Notes under the pieces: model-generated
Seen by the model: only the letters and a program-made list of their open reading frames with translations
Database searches by the model: none
Told to the model about the DNA's origin: nothing
Translations under genes and position numbers: made by a program
Part shown: in pieces, positions 1 to 6,028 of the stretch
How the letters are laid out: each line of letters begins with the position of its first letter
Position numbering within the stretch: the stretch's first letter is position 1
Source of the DNA: JBIOHJ01 sp044448905
GTDB lineage: Bacteria > Bacteroidota > Bacteroidia > AKYH767-A > OLB10
DNA length: 11,171 nucleotides
NCBI GenBank assembly: GCA_044448905.1
Contig: JBIOHJ010000107.1
Coordinates: forward strand, 1 to 11,171
Direction: 5' to 3'

Positions 1-1379
1 ATTATATAATATTGAGTGATACCTGCGGTAATGTCGAAGGCAAGATGTATATTGATAGTAATACCGACTGCATTTTCAATGCAGGTGATGAACCATTAAG
101 ATATAAATCATTGTATTTATTATATAGCGGGCAGTTCTATCGCGCGGCATATTCTGATACAGGAGGAAATTATAAATTTCCAAATGTTCCATTAAATACA
201 TATGATCTTATTCGCGATACCAACCAGGCTAATTTTGCCAATCTTTCAATCCTTTGTCCTGCATCGGGACAATACTCTATTACAATAGTACCTTCAACAG
301 GAAATGATTTTGCATTTGAATGCAGTGCGGGTTTTGATCTGTCCACTTACATAAGCGTGTGGAGAGTAAGACCGAACGTTTCAGCATGCATTTATCCAGT
401 ATTTAGTGCCATCACATGTTCCAATATGGGTGGTCAGGCAATATTTATTCTTGACCCGCTTATAACATACATTTCAGCAAACCCAGTTCCCGATGCTATA
501 AATGGCGATACACTTACTTGGAATTTTCTCAGCATAAATTTAAATAATCCTTTTGTTCCGCAGGTTTGCATCATGCCAGATTCAAGTCTTGCGATTGGAG
601 ATACAGTTTGCTTTACTTCAATAATAGAACCTGTTGCAGGAGATGCTTACCCGGTAAATAATATTAGTTATGATTGCGCAGAAATCAACAACTCCTGCGA
701 CCCGAATAACAAGAGTTCATTCCCCGATGGTAACATTTCCCCATCGCAAGAACTAAATTACATCATCAATTTCCAAAACACCGGAAACGACACAGCCTAC
801 AATGTATTTATCCTGGATACTATTTATGCCAATTTAGATTTCAATACACTTCGCATAAATAGCGCAAGCCACAATATGACTATTGACGTTTTAGCAGGAG
901 ATGTTTTGAAATTTAATTTCAATAACATCATGCTTCCCGACAGCGGAGTGAATGAACCTTCCAGCCATGGTTTTGTTTCGTATTCCATAAGACCAAAATC
1001 AAATCTTGCTAACGGAACTCAGATCACAAACACTGCAGGAATTTATTTTGATTTTAATTTACCTGTTGTTACTAACACCACGTTGAATATTATTGATTCA
1101 ACACTTGTAACTGGAATATGGCAGTATCCCGTATCCGGTTCGGAGTTTTCAGTTTTTCCAAATCCTGCAACTGATTTTATTATTATTAACTCCGCAGAAT
1201 CTGAAAATAAAAAATATGAAATTATTATTTCAGATGTTTTAGGTAAACAATGTCTCCAAACACCGAACTCCCAGCTTCCGACTAAAATAAGCATCAGCAA
1301 TTTTCAAAACGGAATTTATTTTATCAGCATGCGGCAAAATGGTAACAGCATTAAAAACATGAAGCTGGTGAAGTATTGA
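1..1379 (+). CDS. T9SS-exported surface/secreted protein, 3' part (5' end outside window)
   Basis: The reading frame is open through the left edge (codons from position 3), so this is the C-terminal part of a larger protein; the TTG at 12 is only an internal Leu codon. Counting from that codon, residues 4-104 look like an SdrD B-like/carboxypeptidase-regulatory beta domain (CGNVEGKMYIDSN, later SDTGGNYKFPNVP). Residues 110-222 form another beta-rich segment. Residues 227-360 resemble the DUF11/DUF7619 type of conserved repeat domain (CDPNNKS, INFQNTGNDTAYNV, NTAGIYFDFN). Residues 377-455 are a T9SS type A sorting domain (VFPNPATD, DVLGK, NGIYFISM, final MKLVKY). T9SS cargo is exported across the outer membrane and then anchored or released after the tail is cleaved. 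No enzymatic domain is visible in this part. The next gene starts 30 nt downstream on the same strand. The domain architecture is secure; the role (adhesin-like or structural) is inference. Confidence 0.9.
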   Translation, partial: YIILSDTCGNVEGKMYIDSNTDCIFNAGDEPLRYKSLYLLYSGQFYRAAYSDTGGNYKFPNVPLNTYDLIRDTNQANFANLSILCPASGQYSITIVPSTGNDFAFECSAGFDLSTYISVWRVRPNVSACIYPVFSAITCSNMGGQAIFILDPLITYISANPVPDAINGDTLTWNFLSINLNNPFVPQVCIMPDSSLAIGDTVCFTSIIEPVAGDAYPVNNISYDCAEINNSCDPNNKSSFPDGNISPSQELNYIINFQNTGNDTAYNVFILDTIYANLDFNTLRINSASHNMTIDVLAGDVLKFNFNNIMLPDSGVNEPSSHGFVSYSIRPKSNLANGTQITNTAGIYFDFNLPVVTNTTLNIIDSTLVTGIWQYPVSGSEFSVFPNPATDFIIINSAESENKKYEIIISDVLGKQCLQTPNSQLPTKISISNFQNGIYFISMRQNGNSIKNMKLVKY

Positions 1380-1409
1380 GTTTTTTATTTTTCAGAATTT
1401 AGATTTTCA

Positions 1410-1919
1410 ATGAGCATTCTCCCCCAATTCAAACAACAATCCATTTTTTATATGGAAGAAAACCTGCCGCGCATTAAAAAATGTTTGGGGCAGATTAGTG
1501 AAGAAGATCTGTGGAAAAAGCCCAATGAAAATACAAACAGCATAGGCAACCTGCTTTTGCATTTGTGCGGAAACATTACCCAATATATAATTTCGGGTTT
1601 GGGAGGTGAGGCAGATAATCGTGTACGTGATTTGGAGTTCACTACTAAGGGAGGATTTACCAAACAGCAATTGTTCGAAAAAATTACAGGTGTTGTTTCA
1701 AAAGCGAATTCGCTTATTAAAAATGTGAGCGAAGAAAAATTAATTGCTCAAATAAAAGTTCAGGGATTTGACATGACAGGCCTGGATATAATTATTCATG
1801 TGGTTGAACATTTTTCATATCACACCGGGCAAATTGCATTGCTCACCAAACTATTTGTAAACAAAGACCTCGGGTTTTATTCAGGGATTGACCTGAATAA
1901 AATAAATTCGAAATTCTAA
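1410..1919 (+). CDS. DinB-superfamily (DUF1572-like) putative metal-binding protein
   Basis: This 169-aa protein has the features of the DinB/YfiT four-helix-bundle superfamily, closest by eye to DUF1572. An N-terminal helix is followed by NSIGNLLLHLCGNI with His51, and near the C-terminus HVVEHFSYHTGQI supplies His134 and His138. One His in helix 2 plus an HxxxH pair is the usual metal-binding triad of the superfamily. There is no signal peptide or membrane segment, so it is probably cytoplasmic. Some relatives are thiol-dependent S-transferases, but many members have no known reaction and no substrate can be read here. The ATG at 1410 is preceded by AT-rich sequence without a Shine-Dalgarno. 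The gene lies 30 nt after the T9SS protein gene and may be co-transcribed with it. It ends against the hpf gene on the other strand, with an inverted repeat between them. Confidence 0.8.
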   Translation: MSILPQFKQQSIFYMEENLPRIKKCLGQISEEDLWKKPNENTNSIGNLLLHLCGNITQYIISGLGGEADNRVRDLEFTTKGGFTKQQLFEKITGVVSKANSLIKNVSEEKLIAQIKVQGFDMTGLDIIIHVVEHFSYHTGQIALLTKLFVNKDLGFYSGIDLNKINSKF

Positions 1920-1964
1920 ATCCGAAATTCTAAATAAAAAAACATATTCGAATTTAGAATTTTC
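1909..1964. terminator. AT-rich inverted repeat between convergent genes, probable bidirectional terminator
   Basis: The motif CGAAATTCTAAAT occurs twice in tandem (1909-1921 and 1923-1935) and then in inverted form at 1949-1963. Bases 1925-1935 and 1952-1962 form a perfect 11-bp stem (AAATTCTAAAT / ATTTAGAATTT). The first copy plus part of the second can pair alternatively over a longer, imperfect stem. It lies at the 3' ends of the converging DinB-like and hpf genes and overlaps the last codons of the former, as expected for a shared terminator. The stem has almost no G:C pairs, so it may instead, or also, be a dispersed repeat. Confidence 0.5.
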
Positions 1965-1965
1965 A

Positions 1966-2268
1966 TCACATCCCTCTCCTCAATTTCTCTTTCCTTTTTT
2001 GCAGCTGTTTTGTCAGCGCTTCCACAGCGATATCCGTTGCTTCTTCAAAAGTGCTGCAGCATTCTTTGGCGAAAAGAGTTTTGCCGGGGGTTTTAATTTT
2101 TATTTCAGTGATTTTGTTATGGTGGACATCGGCATTTTCGAGCTTCAAAAAAACATCGCCTCCCATTATGTCTTCATAAAAATGCAATAGCTTATCCACT
2201 TTCTCCTGGACAAAGCCAATCAGCTTTTCATCGGCATGAAAGTGGACGGAATGAATTTTCACGTTCAT
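1966..2268 (-). CDS. hpf: Ribosome hibernation promoting factor (HPF/RaiA family, short form)
   Basis: This 100-aa protein belongs to the HPF/YfiA (formerly sigma-54 modulation, S30AE) family, which binds the small ribosomal subunit near the decoding centre in slow growth and keeps ribosomes inactive. It shows the family's N-terminal strand (MNVKIHSVHFHAD), helix 1 (LIGFVQEKVDKLLHFY), a central strand (DVFLKLEN), a strand after the variable loop (KITEIKIKTPGKTLFAKE) and helix 2 (TFEEATDIAVEALTKQLQKRKEKLR) ending in a basic tail. It lacks the C-terminal dimerisation domain of long HPF. I chose the ATG at 2268 because it gives the canonical N-terminus; the in-frame ATG at 2298 adds ten residues not seen in the family. 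It lies 36 nt after the recombinase gene on the same strand, so it is probably co-transcribed with it. Confidence 0.92.
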   Translation of the reverse strand: MNVKIHSVHFHADEKLIGFVQEKVDKLLHFYEDIMGGDVFLKLENADVHHNKITEIKIKTPGKTLFAKECCSTFEEATDIAVEALTKQLQKRKEKLRRGM

Positions 2269-2304
2269 AAATATTTGTTTTTTAAAATAGTTAAACATAA
2301 ATTT

Positions 2305-3195
2305 TCAGGCTTTAGGATGCGCCTGCTTATAAACTTTTTTTAATTTTTCAATTGTGTTATGCGTATACACCTGCGTGGCTGCGAGGCTCGCATGCCCCAA
2401 AAGTTCTTTAATGGCATTAATGTCGGCTCCGTTATTGAGCATGTGCGTGGCAAAAGAATGGCGCAAAACGTGCGGGCTTTTCTTTTTACTGGTTGTTACA
2501 GCGCCCAGATATTTTTTTACGGTAAGATAAATAAGCTTGGGATAAATTTGTTTGCAATGCGAGTCTAAAAATAAGAAATTATTCGGCTGATTGCAAGTTT
2601 TAAGATAACTATTTTTTTCACCCAGATAGTTTTTCAGCATCTTAACCAACGAAGGGGTTAACGGCACAACCCGTTCTTTATTTCTTTTTCCAAGAACTTT
2701 AACGGTATTGTTTCCAAAATCAATTGAATTGTCCTGCAGCCCGGCTAACTCGGCTCTGCGCATCCCGGTTCCGTAAAGCAATTCGAGCATCATCCGGTCG
2801 CGGGCACCTTTATATCCTTCGTCAAATTCAACATGTTTAAAAAGCAATTCCATTTTTTCAGTCGAAACAAAATCGGGCAGTCGCTTGGGAATTTTAGGAA
2901 CCACAATTTTTACCATCGGGTTTTGTTCAACCATTTTCTCCTTCACTAAAAATTTGAAAAATGATTTTAAGGTGGAAATTTTCCGGTTAATGGATTTGGC
3001 GGTAGTTTTTTTATCAACAAGGCTCACCATCCATGAACGCACAAAAAAATGAGTCACCTCTTTTACATCGGTGGTTTGATACTGCGATTGCAGGTAATTA
3101 AAAAACTGTTTTAAATCGGTTTCATAAGCCGTTAAAGTATGTTGTGAAAATCGTTTTTCGAATTTAAGATACGATAAAAAGCTTTTAACTGGCAT
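2305..3195 (-). CDS. xerC: XerC/XerD-type site-specific tyrosine recombinase
   Basis: The product is 296 aa, the usual Xer length. The N-terminal core-binding (SAM-like) domain spans about residues 1-85 (FLSYLKFEKRFSQHTLTAY) and the catalytic domain about 105-290. All active-site positions are visible: Arg146 (GTGMRRAEL), Lys170 (VLGKRNKERVVPL), His242 and Arg245 (PHVLRHSFATHML), His268 (ELLGHASLAATQ) and the nucleophile Tyr277 (VYTH). Xer enzymes resolve chromosome dimers at dif, and related enzymes move mobile elements. The position between rpsU and hpf is the conserved Bacteroidota chromosomal locus, so I read it as a housekeeping Xer protein; XerC versus XerD is not certain. The ATG at 3195 is preferred over a TTG six bases upstream; GGAG at 11-14 nt before it may act as a weak ribosome binding site. 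The leader carries a GC-rich palindrome. Confidence 0.92.
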   Translation of the reverse strand: MPVKSFLSYLKFEKRFSQHTLTAYETDLKQFFNYLQSQYQTTDVKEVTHFFVRSWMVSLVDKKTTAKSINRKISTLKSFFKFLVKEKMVEQNPMVKIVVPKIPKRLPDFVSTEKMELLFKHVEFDEGYKGARDRMMLELLYGTGMRRAELAGLQDNSIDFGNNTVKVLGKRNKERVVPLTPSLVKMLKNYLGEKNSYLKTCNQPNNFLFLDSHCKQIYPKLIYLTVKKYLGAVTTSKKKSPHVLRHSFATHMLNNGADINAIKELLGHASLAATQVYTHNTIEKLKKVYKQAHPKA

Positions 3196-3209
3196 GGTCA
3201 AAATCTCCG

Positions 3210-3226
3210 TCCCGCCTCAGGCGGGA
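3210..3226. repeat. GC-rich palindrome in the recombinase gene leader
   Basis: TCCCGCCTCAGGCGGGA has 8-base arms that are exact reverse complements around one central base. As RNA on the minus strand it would form a 7-bp, mostly G:C stem with a UGA loop, 15-31 nt before the recombinase start codon. It is strikingly GC-rich against its AT-rich surroundings. It could be a REP-like dispersed palindrome or a leader hairpin; the window has only this one copy. Confidence 0.6.
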
Positions 3227-3257
3227 TAAAAGAAAACATAAAGGTAGTAAAAAACAA

Positions 3258-3280
3258 AATCCAGATGTATCATCTGGATT
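3258..3280 (-). terminator. Intrinsic terminator of rpsU
   Basis: AATCCAGATG and CATCTGGATT form a perfect 10-bp stem with a 3-nt loop. On the minus strand the stem is followed by TTTTGTTTTTTACT, a proper U-tract. It begins 24 nt after the rpsU stop codon, so most rpsU transcription should stop before the recombinase gene. Confidence 0.88.
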
Positions 3281-3304
3281 GAAAATAATTAATCTTTATG
3301 GTAG

Positions 3305-3499
3305 TTAAGACAACTCCTGGTTTTGGAGTCCGTTTTTGTAAACGGCTTTCTTAATGATAGTTCTGCGGCTCACCGATTTCTTTTCGTAAGCCTGGCGGGA
3401 GCGAAGTTGCTTAACCACACCGGTTTTTTCGAACTTTTTCTTAAACTTTTTTAAAGCCTTGTCTATTGATTCGTTGTCTTTTACAGGTACTATGAGCAT
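3305..3499 (-). CDS. rpsU: 30S ribosomal protein bS21
   Basis: This 64-aa, strongly basic protein is small-subunit protein bS21, which sits near the anti-Shine-Dalgarno end of 16S rRNA. The N-terminus MLIVPVKDNESIDKALKKFK and the following KKFEKTGVVKQLRSRQAYEKK and SVSRR motifs are typical of Bacteroidota bS21. The frame extends upstream to 3556, but the ATG at 3499 gives the family start, and the predicted promoter (3524-3552) would lie inside any longer version. The leader just before the ATG (AAAAAACAAAACAACGC) is A-rich and has no Shine-Dalgarno. An intrinsic terminator follows, so the gene is probably mainly monocistronic, although the recombinase and hpf genes come next on the same strand. 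Confidence 0.95.
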   Translation of the reverse strand: MLIVPVKDNESIDKALKKFKKKFEKTGVVKQLRSRQAYEKKSVSRRTIIKKAVYKNGLQNQELS

Positions 3500-3523
3500 G
3501 CGTTGTTTTGTTTTTTGGGTCGG

Positions 3524-3552
3524 CAAAGATAATAAAAGGAATATTATATCAA
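3524..3552 (-). promoter_or_regulatory. Predicted Bacteroidota-type promoter of rpsU
   Basis: On the minus strand the -7 element TATCTTTG (3531-3524) matches TAnnTTTG fully. A TTG (3552-3550) lies 18 nt upstream as the -33 element. Transcription would begin near 3516-3519 and give a leader of about 20 nt, which supports the ATG at 3499 as the rpsU start. Confidence 0.75.
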
Positions 3553-3609
3553 CCAAATAGCGATAAATAAGGTAGAATTCATTTTAGAGGGATTTTAATT
3601 TCCATTCGC

Positions 3610-3641
3610 CTGAACCATAATTTTAAAAAATAATTACTTTG
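3610..3641 (+). promoter_or_regulatory. Predicted promoter of the small exported-protein gene
   Basis: TTACTTTG (3634-3641) matches TAnnTTTG at seven of eight positions. A CTG at 3610-3612, 21 nt upstream, is a degenerate -33 element. The ATG at 3656 would then have a leader of only about 8 nt. The promoter is divergent from that of rpsU, within the same 156-bp intergenic region. Confidence 0.55.
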
Positions 3642-3655
3642 CGGAAAAAATACCT

Positions 3656-4087
3656 ATGAAAAAGATAATATTACTGCTCTGCCTGGTTATCCCCTCATTT
3701 AGTTTATCCGCCCAAAATTACAACGACCTTGAAGGGTTCCCCGACCGCGATTTATACGGAAATTACATTATTATCCGACTTTCAAATTTATGCTCAACAA
3801 AAATGGAAGCAAAAGCCGAAATGGATAAATTTAAAACGTATTGTGAAGAGAACCCCTATCTTAAACCCTATACAGAATGGCTTGGTTTGTTCCAGATTAA
3901 AAGCATTGAAAAAGATAAAAGCGCTAAATGGTTTGCCGGCTACTGCAATTTCAAGCGCCAGAAAAAAGAGCTATATGAACTGGATGAGAAATTTTTAGAA
4001 ACCTACTGCACGTCAGCCGAAATATTTCAGTTTAAACAGCTGATAAAAAATGAATTTTGCTTTGACGAGAAAGCAGATAAAAAATAA
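3656..4087 (+). CDS. Small exported protein of unknown function, Cys-containing
   Basis: I do not recognise this 143-aa protein. Residues 1-19 are a clear signal peptide (MKKIILLLCLVIPSFSLSA) with a likely cut before Gln20; no lipobox Cys follows the cleavage site, so it is probably soluble in the periplasm or exported. The mature part is charged and mostly helical by eye, with Lys/Glu-rich stretches (MEAKAEMDKFK, KKELYELDEKFLE). It has five cysteines (46, 63, 97, 118, 135), an odd number, so at least one may be free or pair between molecules. There is no T9SS tail, catalytic motif or membrane segment. It is a single-gene unit with its own promoter and a strong terminator directly after the stop codon. 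Its location beside rpsU gives no functional clue. Confidence 0.85.
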   Translation: MKKIILLLCLVIPSFSLSAQNYNDLEGFPDRDLYGNYIIIRLSNLCSTKMEAKAEMDKFKTYCEENPYLKPYTEWLGLFQIKSIEKDKSAKWFAGYCNFKRQKKELYELDEKFLETYCTSAEIFQFKQLIKNEFCFDEKADKK

Positions 4088-4123
4088 AAGAGGCTGTCCG
4101 TAAGCTGATGGACAACCTCTTTT
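4086..4123. terminator. Strong bidirectional intrinsic terminator
   Basis: The 14-base arms AAAAGAGGCTGTCC (4086-4099) and GGACAACCTCTTTT (4110-4123) pair with one mismatch around a 10-nt loop. The A-run on one side and T-run on the other make it work in both directions. It lies between the converging genes ending at 4087 and 4142 and overlaps the stop codon of the first. Confidence 0.9.
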
Positions 4124-4141
4124 AAATTTTTCAAAATAATT

Positions 4142-5845
4142 TTACTCTACTACCAGCTTTAAAGATTTGGTTTTATCAGCAGCAGTTACCTGTACAAAAT
4201 AAATTCCTTTATCAAAACCCGAAACATCAATTTGAGTTTGGAGATTAGAATTTGGAGTTGTAAGCGCCTTAGAAAAAACCTGTCTTCCCAGAGCGTCAAA
4301 AATTATTATTTCCCGAATATCGCCAGCTTCCGAGCTAATAACAACCGACTCATTTGCCGGGTTTGGAAAAATCGTAACAGCATTATCCCCGCTTATCAAA
4401 TCGCCCTGCACCTTGCAAGGAACAGATACCACTTGCCCTGCAGAAGTCTTTGTGCACCCCGTTGCTGAGTTCGAGACAACTACTTTATACGTGCCTGCGG
4501 TAGTGGCCGTGTACATTTTATTGGTTGCTCCACCAATAATAACACCGTTCTTTTTCCATTGGTAGGTGTAGCCTGTACCGGAAGCTGCTGTGAATGTCAC
4601 ACTCCCCCCGGCACAAAATGAAAGCGGACCGTTGGCTGTAACCGCTGCGGATGGCAGCGGATTTACAGTTACCGCAACACCGCTCGAAGTTTTCGAACAA
4701 CCATCAGCGTTAGTTACCCTTACTTTATAGGTGCCGCTTGCTGTTACATTATAAGTAAGTCCGGTTGCTCCTGCAATATCGGTTACCCCTTTTACCCATT
4801 GATAGGTTAACCCGGTTCCGCTATTTGCACTAATTGTAACACTGCCTCCGCTGCAAAAAGTTGTTGCTCCCTGTGCTGTTGCCGTTGCTGTAACAGATGA
4901 GACAGAAAGGGTTGTTATTGCTGATACTTTGGTGCATCCATTTGAATTGGTAACTCTTACTTTATAATTACCACCTGTTGTTGCAAGATATGTTGAGGAA
5001 GTAGCACCACCTATGTCAACAGCATTTTTTATCCACTGGTACCCTAAACCCGTTCCTGTATTTCCGCTCAGTAAAACATTCGAGCCAGAACAAAATACAA
5101 CTGTACCGGTTGGTGTTACCGTTGCGGCAGGTAATGCGTTTACCGTTATATAAGCCGTTTTAGTGAGCGAATTGCTTCCGGCAGGGCTGGTAACCATTAG
5201 TGTTACATTTTTGGTTCCTGTTGATGAATACGTTATTGAAGGCGGAACCTGTAGTGATGAAGAAGAAGGTGTTCCGCCCGGAAATGACCAGGACCATGAT
5301 GTGGGCTCATTGCTGCTGAGGTCGGTGTACGATACTGAACCGTTTTTGCAAATGCTTGTTGGTGTTCCAGAAAAATTCGCGGCAGGAGGACCTAAAATAA
5401 CGATCTTATAACCTAACCTTTGAGCCGGCTGTGTCACAGGAATAATTCCAAAAAGCCGTCCGTGAAGGGTTATATTAATTATTAACGGATAGGTTCCGGG
5501 CGGACTGTAAGGAGGTGTACCATTGACAGCCAGACATTTTGTTTGTCCTGCGGGAAACTGACAATTACCTGGATTACATGCATAAGAAAATCCTGCAGGC
5601 ATCCCCATTACATTGTCCAATGAAATATAATCAACAACAACGTTACCCTGTGGTACAAGTGTATCGGTTAACGTATTTATCTGCACAGTTGTATTGAATG
5701 CAGCACCTGCATAAGCATGAGGTAAATTTTCAATTGTGTCGGGATAAATTCCGGGAATAGTAATGCTGCCATCCGGAATACAGGCTTGTCCGTAAGTAAC
5801 AATTGAGCTCAGCGTAATTGCTAAAATCAGTAATGCTTTTTTCAT
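4142..5845 (-). CDS. T9SS-exported multidomain protein with PKD-like and three Ig-like domains
   Basis: This 567-aa protein has a signal peptide at residues 1-19 (MKKALLILAITLSSIVTYG). Residues 21-150 are a Cys-containing beta domain (YACNPGNCQFPAG, KCLAVNGTPP) of a kind I associate with the N-terminus of other Bacteroidota T9SS proteins. A PKD-like domain follows at about 151-236 (SYTDLSSNEPTSWSWSFPGG, TGTKNVTLMV). Three tandem Ig-like repeats lie at about 239-315, 318-395 and 398-475, each with a FC(S/A)G motif, a YQW core Trp and a second Cys 52-53 residues after the first. A type A sorting domain ends the protein (490-567: IFPNPANESV, DALGRQVF, KGIYFVQV, SLKLVVE). No enzyme motif is seen, so a surface-display, adhesive or structural role is likely but unproven. 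It has its own promoter at 5905-5935 and shares a terminator with the converging gene. Confidence 0.92.
   Translation of the reverse strand: MKKALLILAITLSSIVTYGQACIPDGSITIPGIYPDTIENLPHAYAGAAFNTTVQINTLTDTLVPQGNVVVDYISLDNVMGMPAGFSYACNPGNCQFPAGQTKCLAVNGTPPYSPPGTYPLIINITLHGRLFGIIPVTQPAQRLGYKIVILGPPAANFSGTPTSICKNGSVSYTDLSSNEPTSWSWSFPGGTPSSSSLQVPPSITYSSTGTKNVTLMVTSPAGSNSLTKTAYITVNALPAATVTPTGTVVFCSGSNVLLSGNTGTGLGYQWIKNAVDIGGATSSTYLATTGGNYKVRVTNSNGCTKVSAITTLSVSSVTATATAQGATTFCSGGSVTISANSGTGLTYQWVKGVTDIAGATGLTYNVTASGTYKVRVTNADGCSKTSSGVAVTVNPLPSAAVTANGPLSFCAGGSVTFTAASGTGYTYQWKKNGVIIGGATNKMYTATTAGTYKVVVSNSATGCTKTSAGQVVSVPCKVQGDLISGDNAVTIFPNPANESVVISSEAGDIREIIIFDALGRQVFSKALTTPNSNLQTQIDVSGFDKGIYFVQVTAADKTKSLKLVVE
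4241..4255 (+). repeat. Copy of the ATTAGAATTT-type short element inside a sorting-domain coding sequence
   Basis: GAGATTAGAATTTGG resembles the intergenic elements at 1909-1964 and 6921-6942. Here it is in frame within the T9SS tail of the protein at 4142-5845 and codes for part of the segment TTPNSNLQTQ. The match is short and could be chance in AT-rich DNA. Confidence 0.25.
4421..5131 (-). repeat. Three tandem Ig-like repeat units of about 240 bp inside the T9SS protein gene
   Basis: The units code for residues about 239-315 (5131-4901), 318-395 (4894-4661) and 398-475 (4654-4421). They share the ordered landmarks FCSGS/FCSGG/FCAGG, GTGLGYQW/GTGLTYQW/GTGYTYQW, GGATSSTY/AGATGLTY/GGATNKMY and YKVRVTN/YKVRVTN/YKVVVSN. 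The near-equal length and high similarity point to internal duplication. Confidence 0.85.
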
Positions 5846-5860
5846 ATGATTTTGTTTTTA

Positions 5861-5881
5861 GGGTTAACCCGATACATCGGG
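5861..5881. repeat. Overlapping palindromes in the leader of the PKD/Ig-like protein gene
   Basis: GGGTTAACCC (5861-5870) is a perfect palindrome, and CCCGATACATCGGG (5868-5881) has 6-base inverted arms around AC; the two share CCC, so only one can form at a time. They lie between the predicted promoter and the start codon, 16-36 nt before the ATG. They could be a dispersed palindromic repeat or a leader switch. Confidence 0.5.
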
Positions 5882-5904
5882 AAACGGTTGGTTTATTTTC
5901 ACTC

Positions 5905-5935
5905 GAAAAGTATAAACATTTGCCGAACTGACAAA
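5905..5935 (-). promoter_or_regulatory. Predicted promoter of the PKD/Ig-like T9SS protein gene
   Basis: On the minus strand TTTG (5935-5932) is followed after exactly 19 nt by TACTTTTC (5912-5905), a seven-of-eight match to TAnnTTTG. The leader would be about 50 nt and contain the palindromes at 5861-5881. Confidence 0.5.
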
Positions 5936-6028
5936 AATTTATTCAATAAAAATATCAACAATAAAACTCTTCGATGATTTTAGGATAGCAGCAGGAAAAG
6001 TCTTAACTAACTTCGGAAACAAAAAATA

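Noticed and set aside
12..14. TTG as the start codon of the first gene
   Set aside because: The frame is open through position 3 to the edge, there is no signal peptide, and the protein begins in the middle of a beta domain; it is a truncated gene.
2269..2298. Upstream ATG giving hpf ten extra N-terminal residues
   Set aside because: The extension (MFNYFKKQIF) does not fit the family; MNVKIHSV is the usual start.
2305..3195. Recombinase as evidence for an integrated mobile element
   Set aside because: It sits between rpsU and hpf, a conserved housekeeping location for Xer proteins, with no attachment-site repeats or phage genes nearby.
3500..3556. Longer bS21 with a hydrophobic N-terminal extension
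   Set aside because: The extension overlaps a full promoter match and is absent from bS21 proteins.
4421..5131. CRISPR-like or noncoding tandem repeat
   Set aside because: The units are about 240 bp, in frame and encode Ig-like domains with conserved landmarks.
5846..6028. Terminator or small RNA downstream of sucD
   Set aside because: No stem with a U-tract was found directly after the sucD stop; only AT-rich sequence, a promoter for the next gene and the leader palindromes are visible.
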